Assembly: GCF_002895435.1 (NCBI RefSeq)
Contig: NZ_POYJ01000011.1
Coordinates: forward strand, 1-64,000
Reading direction: 5' to 3'
DNA length: 64,000 bases
DNA from: Aquimarina sediminis
Lineage (GTDB): Bacteria > Bacteroidota > Bacteroidia > Flavobacteriales > Flavobacteriaceae
Part shown: positions 58,596-64,000 of the stretch, piece by piece
Numbering within the stretch: the stretch's first letter is position 1
Layout of the letters: the number at the start of each line of letters is the position of its first letter
Translations under genes and position numbers: made by a program
The notes under the pieces: model-generated
The model's input: only the letters and a program-made list of their open reading frames with translations
Databases searched by the model: none
What the model was told of the DNA's origin: nothing

Positions 58596-61106
58596 TTAGT
58601 TCATTTTATCAAGAACCATCAACATTTGTTCTTTTAAAACAGTAATTTCATTTTTCATTTCATGACTATCACTCTTCAGTTCTGCATTTAATACATTTAG
58701 ATTATTTATTTCTTTTTGTTGCTGTTCAATAATCTTAAACAACTCTTGGGTTGCAGATACATTTAACATCGAAACTGCATCATAATCCACGTTTCTAAAA
58801 TCATCAACTTCTTTTCCATATACAAAAACACCATCGGTTACAACCTCAGGAATTTCAAATACATAATCATTCTTTACGGTCACTATATATTCTTTTTCGC
58901 CAGAACTTTTTACAATCAAACGCACTTTATCTCCATTCTTAAACATATGTTTAGAAGTGGTAGTTATTTCTGTTGTATTGTTTAGGGCTTTGGTTTTTCT
59001 AGCTTGTTCAAAAACATTAGGAATTATAGAAGTTGTTTTTCCTACGGCGTGTGGCAATACTTTTTCTAACTGTTGCGCGATTACCTTTTTTTGTGGAGTA
59101 GAACTGTTTGATATTTGATCTTTATATGTATAATCAACCACATCGATAGCCAATAATTTAGACAAATCTTCTTCACTATTGGATATTCCGATAATATTTT
59201 TGATTCGTTGATCAGAAGCAGCTATATATCCTCCTCCATTACTATAATACCATCCATTGGTATAAATTTTAATATTACCAGAAGGGGATGTATTAGCCGT
59301 TAAAGCAGCACCTTGACTAAAATATCGCCTAGCTTGATTAGGGCTTGTAACCCCACCTGCTCTTACATCTAGAGCATAGCCCGGAGCGGTGGTTCCTATA
59401 CCTACTCTTCCGGCTGGTGTAATAGTAACTCTATCTACGGCATTAAAAAAACGTAGATTACCTCCACTTCTACCAAAAAACCAATCATTTGCTCCAGCCT
59501 CAATCCATGTTCCGGCGTCACCACCATCCATTTTCATCCGACCTGAGACATGCAACAAAAATCCTGGTGCAGCCGTTCCTATCCCAACCCTGCTATTAAA
59601 ATAATGTTGTCCTCCTGCTTCTGCTATATATCTCATATCACCATTACCCCACCCTATATAACCTTGTCTGGTACCACTAGGCTGATAGATTGCCATATAC
59701 CCATTATTGCTACCATTACCCGAGTTCAATCTTACAAATCCTGTATTGGTTCCTCCCACATCTACGCGCCCAGATCGTTTGATAGCACTAGTTAAGTTTT
59801 CTCCAGTTACTCCCCAGGCATCCCCATCTCCAAGGCTCGCAACTGTAACTTTTCTGATATTTCCATTTGTATCTGCAGTCAACACTTCATCACTCGCAGC
59901 TCCAGTTGGGATAGTACGAATCCTGGCGTTTCCATTAACATCTAGCCTTGTTGATGGGGCTCCAGTCCCTATTCCAACATTACCTGCTCCGTTAACTCGC
60001 ATTCTAAAAGTATTGTTTGTATAAAAATCTACAACTCCTGTACCTTTAGAATTTAAAGATATGTTGCTGTTGGCAGCACTTCCTGTAGCATATATCCCTT
60101 CCCATCCAAAACCAATTCCACGAGTACCATTGGTATGTACAAACTCAGCTCCATTTGATCGTTGACCATAACTACCTGTTACATAAAAAGTATCTCCAGG
60201 AGTATGTGTTCCTGTTCGATTGGCAGACGCTACCTCGAATTGCGATACGGGCGTAGTCGATCCTATCCCAACATTCCCTGTTCTACTAATCGTTGAAGCT
60301 ATGTCTTCACCTGTAACACCCCAAGCATCACCATCATTTAAAGAAGCCATTGTAACCTTTCTAATATTACCATTAGCATCTGCAGTCAATACTTCATCAC
60401 TAGCAGCTCCAGTAGCAATACTACGGATTCTGGCATTTCCATTAACATCTAATCTCACAGTAGGATTGTTTGTTCCCATCCCCACAAAACCATTCGTATG
60501 AATACGCATTCGTTCTGCCGAATTACTTTGCGTAAATGTTATTGGACTTGTATCACCAGTTGCAAATCCAAATTGACCAGTTCTTAGGTATACTGAGCGA
60601 ATAGCATCCTGTCCGTTAACCCTAAATCCATTAAAATAGCTATAACCCTCTACGTATAATGCCCATGGTTCTGCGCCACTCCAACCTGTGTTTTGCCTAA
60701 CATGTAATACAGCAAAATCTGTAGCAGCTCCAGTAGTACTACCAAACAAAGACAATTGCGATGTAGGATTAGCGGTACCAATACCAACGTAACCATCATC
60801 ATTAATTCGTATTCCCTCGTTATCACCATCATTACTTAACCAATTGTCATCTAATTCTATATTTTGAGTAGCAGTATGGTCGCCAAGATTATCGAATTCT
60901 GCCACTGTTTGCCACTGCGTTCCATCATAAAAATAGAGCCGACCTTGAGTTGTATTATAGGTTAAGCTACCTGTTGTAGGAGTGACGACACTGAGCATCT
61001 CTGCATCGGTAAGGCTCGGTAGAGCAAAAACAGCTTCTGCTCCAATTTGAGAATGTAGGGGTAAGGTTATTACTATAACAACCAAGAACAAAGTAATTTT
61101 TTTCAT
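58596..61106 (-). CDS. Secreted surface protein with peptidase S74 intramolecular chaperone
   Basis: 836 residues with a signal peptide ending PLHSQ. The shared N-terminal module (residues 20-70: FALPSLTDAEM, GSLTYN, YFYDGTQW) is followed by phage-fibre-like GIGT.NP...LDVNG repeats, including two near-identical 60-residue copies (about 215-275 and 388-445; GAASDEVLTAD, GNIRKVT, DGDAWGVTGE). The S74 chaperone starts about residue 629 with Ser631 in ASDQRIKNIIG and continues to a C-terminal coiled coil (about 780-836). S74 domains trimerise tail-spike proteins and then cut themselves off. Confidence 0.85.
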   Translation of the reverse strand: MKKITLFLVVIVITLPLHSQIGAEAVFALPSLTDAEMLSVVTPTTGSLTYNTTQGRLYFYDGTQWQTVAEFDNLGDHTATQNIELDDNWLSNDGDNEGIRINDDGYVGIGTANPTSQLSLFGSTTGAATDFAVLHVRQNTGWSGAEPWALYVEGYSYFNGFRVNGQDAIRSVYLRTGQFGFATGDTSPITFTQSNSAERMRIHTNGFVGMGTNNPTVRLDVNGNARIRSIATGAASDEVLTADANGNIRKVTMASLNDGDAWGVTGEDIASTISRTGNVGIGSTTPVSQFEVASANRTGTHTPGDTFYVTGSYGQRSNGAEFVHTNGTRGIGFGWEGIYATGSAANSNISLNSKGTGVVDFYTNNTFRMRVNGAGNVGIGTGAPSTRLDVNGNARIRTIPTGAASDEVLTADTNGNIRKVTVASLGDGDAWGVTGENLTSAIKRSGRVDVGGTNTGFVRLNSGNGSNNGYMAIYQPSGTRQGYIGWGNGDMRYIAEAGGQHYFNSRVGIGTAAPGFLLHVSGRMKMDGGDAGTWIEAGANDWFFGRSGGNLRFFNAVDRVTITPAGRVGIGTTAPGYALDVRAGGVTSPNQARRYFSQGAALTANTSPSGNIKIYTNGWYYSNGGGYIAASDQRIKNIIGISNSEEDLSKLLAIDVVDYTYKDQISNSSTPQKKVIAQQLEKVLPHAVGKTTSIIPNVFEQARKTKALNNTTEITTTSKHMFKNGDKVRLIVKSSGEKEYIVTVKNDYVFEIPEVVTDGVFVYGKEVDDFRNVDYDAVSMLNVSATQELFKIIEQQQKEINNLNVLNAELKSDSHEMKNEITVLKEQMLMVLDKMN

Positions 61107-61538
61107 GGTAATTCAAGGGTTTTTTTAGAACTCTATAAGATAACATTTTAACTTTTATTTTTAAGTTCTATTAGTGTTATTTTTGCCTCAACAAGGACAA
61201 AATGGTATTTTTTATCGATAAAATACACACTTCTAGCATTAAGACAACCAAAATTCTTTCTATTATCATAGAGGTAGATAACTACTCTGTTTTCTCTTTT
61301 TATTTCTTAGCACTCATGAAAAACATAAACCACCTCTATAACAAGTATAGGTCTAAAATAGGAGTATACCTTTTTTTTTAGATCAACACCCCTTTATCTA
61401 AGTTAGATGTATTGATTAACCCATGGTTAGTTCGTAAAAGCGGAAAGTATTTTGAGCTAAATATCGATGATAAAATGTATGTTCTTGAAACTATCCTCGC
61501 TTATCCAAATATCTCAATAGCCAACCATAAATCCATAA
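61107..61538. other. Intergenic region with a short plus-strand open frame
   Basis: 432 bp. A -7 box TATTTTTG (61178-61185) and ACAAGGA (61191-61197) precede a 59-codon frame (ATG 61202, TAG 61379-61381); after the TAG the same frame remains open. The peptide is hydrophobic, Ile/Tyr-rich and unlike any family I know. Treated as doubtful. Confidence 0.3.
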
Positions 61539-61569
61539 AAAAGCCAAACAAGGATGTTGTTTGGCTTTT
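61539..61569 (-). terminator. Terminator of the BI-1/YccA-like gene
   Basis: A perfect 13-bp stem AAAAGCCAAACAA / TTGTTTGGCTTTT with a 5-nt loop; T-rich on the minus strand after the stem. Confidence 0.88.
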
Positions 61570-61592
61570 ATTTATATATCAATTATTTGGTT

Positions 61593-62294
61593 TTATTCTC
61601 TGGACAGAATACTCAATATGTACCAAAAAAGTAACATCAATGATGCAAACAACCCAAGTGATGCTCCCACATATTGATCTTCAGAGTATTTATGTACCAT
61701 ATTAGAGGTTTGGTATAATATGGATCCAGAGGCCAACACCACCATACCAACACTAAACCATAGACCCAAGTTAAATCCGAAAATCATACCTGCAACAATT
61801 AATCCTATTGCAATAAAAAAACCAATGGTCAGCATTGATTTTAAAAATGAAAAATCCTTCTTAGTGATTAGAACAATTGCCGAAAGCCCTGTAAACAAGG
61901 ATAAAGTTAAAATTGCTGCTTGGTTTAGTATATTAACACCCCCACTTTCTGCAATCATCATTGCATATCCAATTAGTGGAATAAAAATAAAAGCCTCTGC
62001 TACTACATACAATAACAATCCTAAATATTGCTGGTTAATATTATGGTTTTTATGTGCCATTTTCTCAGCGTAATTAGTTGCTAACATAAACCCACCTAGC
62101 ATCACTAACCATCTCCAGCCCTGAGTCATGGAAAATGCAAAATTAACTAAAGGTTCTATCTGAAAAAATATCCATTCCACAATAACAAAAAGTAAAACAG
62201 CCATTGCAAGATGTGTATAAGTCTTTTTATAGAATACTACTCTTTTTTCATCAGTAAGTGAACTAACGGGCAGTATTTGTTGAAATTCTTCCAT
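61593..62294 (-). CDS. Bax inhibitor-1/YccA-family membrane protein
   Basis: 233 residues, seven hydrophobic segments. Family motifs: YKKTYTHLAMAVLLFVIVEW at helix 1, GLLLYVVAEAFIFIPLIGYA, AAILTLSLFTGLSAIVLITKKDFSFL and the C-terminal LGLFASLMLLFWYILSILS. BI-1 family members act in Ca2+ leak or stress responses; YccA modulates the FtsH protease in E. coli. Role here unknown. Confidence 0.9.
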   Translation of the reverse strand: MEEFQQILPVSSLTDEKRVVFYKKTYTHLAMAVLLFVIVEWIFFQIEPLVNFAFSMTQGWRWLVMLGGFMLATNYAEKMAHKNHNINQQYLGLLLYVVAEAFIFIPLIGYAMMIAESGGVNILNQAAILTLSLFTGLSAIVLITKKDFSFLKSMLTIGFFIAIGLIVAGMIFGFNLGLWFSVGMVVLASGSILYQTSNMVHKYSEDQYVGASLGLFASLMLLFWYILSILSRE

Positions 62295-62366
62295 ATCTAT
62301 ATATCGATAAAATTAAATTTGTTTTTACAGTCTAAATATAGGTTATTCTTCAGAATAGCGACCAAA

Positions 62367-63233
62367 TTAGTCTTCAAAATATCTAAAATTTAGCATCTGT
62401 ACAACATAATTGTATATCTCTGGGAATTTTTCCTTTAATTCTTGTGGCGACTCCATAAAAACTTCAACCAATACCGCAATAAATTCAAATTTATTAGTGT
62501 AAGCATATTCTCTCAATATTTTAGTTTCTACTATCTTTTCTCTTATCTCAAGGGACCCCAAATATTGTTCTAACAACAAAAATGTATCATAAAAAATCTC
62601 GCAACTAATATTATTATTCTTAATGGAGTTATAGTGTATTGCATGTGTAATCTCGTGGATACCTAAACTTTTTCCTTTATCCTGATGAAGATTACCTTTT
62701 TGAAAATCTTTCCATGATAAAACTAATGCTTTAGATCTTGGATTAAACTCTCCTATATTCTCTGTTTTATTTAAAATTGAATAGAAAGATGTTGGGTATA
62801 AAATAATGGTGTCTAAATATTCTAGCAGATAATGACGCATTCCAAAGGTAAGTTGAGTTATCATTATGGTAATTTGCATACGCATAAAATCGTCGATCAT
62901 CAGTCCTTCTCTAGACACAAAATTAGTTTCTTCCAGAAAACGTACAGCCCTATGCCCAAAGTACTTTTTCCTTCTTTTATTAAGGGTATTATAAAAATCA
63001 TTTTCATCAAGAAACACCTGTAAATGAAGAGGTAACTCTTTTGGAAAAGGATAAAAATGTATGAAATATGGTTTTTTATTATATTTCACATAGATAGATT
63101 CTAAATATCGTAAAACATAATATACGCAGATCGAAACGATTAACACCGTAACTGCTACCCCAATTATGTTCTGGAATATTGAATTAGAAAACTCTTCTTC
63201 AAACGTTAATAAAATTGTGATATAATGATTCAA
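62367..63233 (-). CDS. MtfA-like zinc peptidase (M90)
   Basis: 288 residues from TTG 63233; a TAG two codons upstream and the absence of any nearby Met make TTG the only plausible start. One N-terminal transmembrane segment (about 24-42). The metallopeptidase motif HEITHAIHY is at 193-201. The KALVLSWKDFQKGN region and the C-terminal FIAVLVEVFMESPQELKEKFPEIY match the M90 (MtfA) family, in which a conserved Glu downstream is the third zinc ligand. E. coli MtfA modulates Mlc; this membrane-anchored form may differ. Confidence 0.82.
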   Translation of the reverse strand: MNHYITILLTFEEEFSNSIFQNIIGVAVTVLIVSICVYYVLRYLESIYVKYNKKPYFIHFYPFPKELPLHLQVFLDENDFYNTLNKRRKKYFGHRAVRFLEETNFVSREGLMIDDFMRMQITIMITQLTFGMRHYLLEYLDTIILYPTSFYSILNKTENIGEFNPRSKALVLSWKDFQKGNLHQDKGKSLGIHEITHAIHYNSIKNNNISCEIFYDTFLLLEQYLGSLEIREKIVETKILREYAYTNKFEFIAVLVEVFMESPQELKEKFPEIYNYVVQMLNFRYFED

Positions 63234-63527
63234 ATACTAGGAAAAATGTAGGTTAAGGCTTTTAAAAATAACGTTTTAGAATTGAAAATGGTATTAAAAC
63301 AACAATTTAACACTAATTAATTCTATTTCTCTTGCTTTCATGACTTCATTATTACGCATCATCTTTCCTTTAAAATAAACAAATCAGAACTGTTCACAAA
63401 CCTTACCAACTCTTATAAGAATTTTAACGATTTTATATAGGATTGGGAACGAAATTTGATAGACTTAGAAATAGTCGGTGTTTACTTAAAATATAATATA
63501 TCTAACAAGGCTAAAATTATGTATTAA

Positions 63528-63758
63528 ATGTTTCTATTTCGTAAGAATACCCCAAAATCGTTGTCCCATTTAGATCATCTATTCAAAAATGTTATTTCAA
63601 AACTTCCCGTTGCAAATCAAATCAAATACTGTGAATCTCTAATGTATCGAACTAAAGAAGATATCTCAAATTCAACATGTAGATTACAAAAAAGAAGATT
63701 AAACAAACTATTACAAGCTACCAAAAATGAATTGAAAAATCTCAACACAAGGATGTGA
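63528..63758 (+). CDS. Small basic hypothetical protein
   Basis: 76 residues, basic and helical (SHLDHLFKNVISKLP, TCRLQKRRLNKLLQATKNELKNL). No motif recognised. It lies 54 bp upstream of cobQ on the same strand. ATG start without a clear Shine-Dalgarno, so support as a real gene is moderate. Confidence 0.5.
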   Translation: MFLFRKNTPKSLSHLDHLFKNVISKLPVANQIKYCESLMYRTKEDISNSTCRLQKRRLNKLLQATKNELKNLNTRM

Positions 63759-63812
63759 TTATATACCAGATTATTTAACTAATTTTGAAATCAATTCGTT
63801 GAGTATATAAGA

Positions 63813-64000
63813 ATGAAAAAATTACGCCCTATAATGTTTGTGGGGACAGGTTCAGACGTTGGAAAAAGCATTTTAGTGACTGGTATTTGTAGACTCTTGA
63901 AGCGAAAAGGATATTCTCCTGCTCCTTTTAAGGCACAAAACATGTCCCTTAATAGTTTTGTAACTCCAGATGGGTTAGAAATAGGAAGAGCGCAAGCAGT
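63813..64000 (+). CDS. cobQ: Cobyric acid synthase (3' end outside window)
   Basis: 62 complete codons from ATG 63813 to the window edge. P-loop-like start IMFVGTGSDVGKSILVTGICR and the motif PFKAQNMSLNSFVTPDGLEIGRAQA are diagnostic of the CobQ glutaminase-type amidotransferase of adenosylcobalamin synthesis (amidation of cobyrinic acid a,c-diamide). No cobalamin riboswitch is evident in the 54-bp upstream gap. Confidence 0.9.
   Translation, partial: MKKLRPIMFVGTGSDVGKSILVTGICRLLKRKGYSPAPFKAQNMSLNSFVTPDGLEIGRAQA

Noticed and set aside
61412..61705. 97-codon plus-strand frame
   Set aside because: It begins at TTG, runs through a perfect terminator hairpin (61539-61569) and overlaps the antisense end of the BI-1/YccA gene. 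Only its first part is mentioned, as a possible decayed segment.
1..64000. CRISPR array, prophage, insertion sequence or defence island
   Set aside because: The only regular repeats are in-frame protein repeats, phased operator-like sites and terminators; no Cas, transposase, integrase or restriction-type genes are present. The S74 domain protein has no phage neighbours.
1..64000. tRNA, rRNA or riboswitch
   Set aside because: No conserved T-loop, rRNA or cobalamin-box sequences were seen by eye in the gaps, including upstream of cobQ. A tRNAscan or Infernal run would be decisive.

Overview
The window is a gene-dense, AT-rich chromosomal segment from a member of the Bacteroidota, almost certainly a marine-type Flavobacteriaceae (an Aquimarina-like genome would fit, but the genus is inference). 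The evidence is: type IX secretion (T9SS) genes and substrates (plug protein at 26695, PorT/SprT at 44286, a type B sorting domain at 4849); TAnnTTTG-type -7 promoter boxes ahead of many genes; a short 287-residue primary sigma factor; a Na+-pumping NADH dehydrogenase operon; and several Flavobacteriia-restricted DUF families. I saw no rRNA, tRNA, CRISPR array, insertion sequence or prophage.

Layout. 1-7715: cell-surface block, with the 3' part of a collagen-like repeat protein, two secreted proteins sharing an N-terminal module, a large Calx-beta adhesin and a T9SS type B substrate. 8074-16687: a ClpP paralogue, a VanY-like carboxypeptidase, a CAP lipoprotein, an M48 protease, two tandem ankyrin genes, gpmI, a thioredoxin-like lipoprotein, a RidA-like protein, map and a methyltransferase. 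17130-26429 (minus strand): the nqrABCDEF respiratory operon, followed after a terminator by two accessory secreted or membrane genes, a small conserved NQR-linked protein and apbE, the flavin transferase that loads FMN on NqrB and NqrC. 26695-36644: T9SS plug, DUF3667, apaG, a DUF6695-like protein, an NRDE/TANGO2 protein, pruA, a FAD monooxygenase, a GNAT enzyme and a divergent HxlR regulator/old-yellow-enzyme pair. 36714-51837: rsmG, a desaturase, an aspartate aminotransferase, trkH-trkA, ubiE/menG-porT, a TrmH methyltransferase divergent from a TamL-like outer-membrane protein, fba, accD and rpsO. 52057-64000: pnp, rpoD, a BLUF photoreceptor, rpe, a scar holding two gene fragments, a YpdA-like reductase, a large S74-chaperone surface protein, a BI-1/YccA protein, an MtfA-like peptidase and the start of cobQ.

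The most useful non-obvious observations are regulatory or evolutionary. Three 13-bp direct repeats sit exactly 21 bp apart against the promoter of the T9SS substrate at 4849. Two tandem TTACGG-N4-CCGTAA palindromes sit 22 bp apart upstream of a BLUF gene whose sensor lacks the usual Trp and Met. AccD has lost all four zinc-ribbon cysteines. An unannotated T9SS type A sorting-domain remnant lies at 57313-57462. A degenerate short-motif repeat interrupts the nqr operon, and a putative leaderless promoter precedes the small NQR-linked gene. I do not see a clearly new multi-gene defence or biosynthetic system here.

Starts were moved where the longest frame was unlikely: rpsO (51568), ubiE (43556) and the NQR-linked gene (18509), where the 5' extension contains the promoter box; porT (44286), where it overlaps ubiE; and the TrmH gene (45729), the methyltransferase (15920) and the Calx-beta gene (1989), where an ATG lies just inside a TTG.
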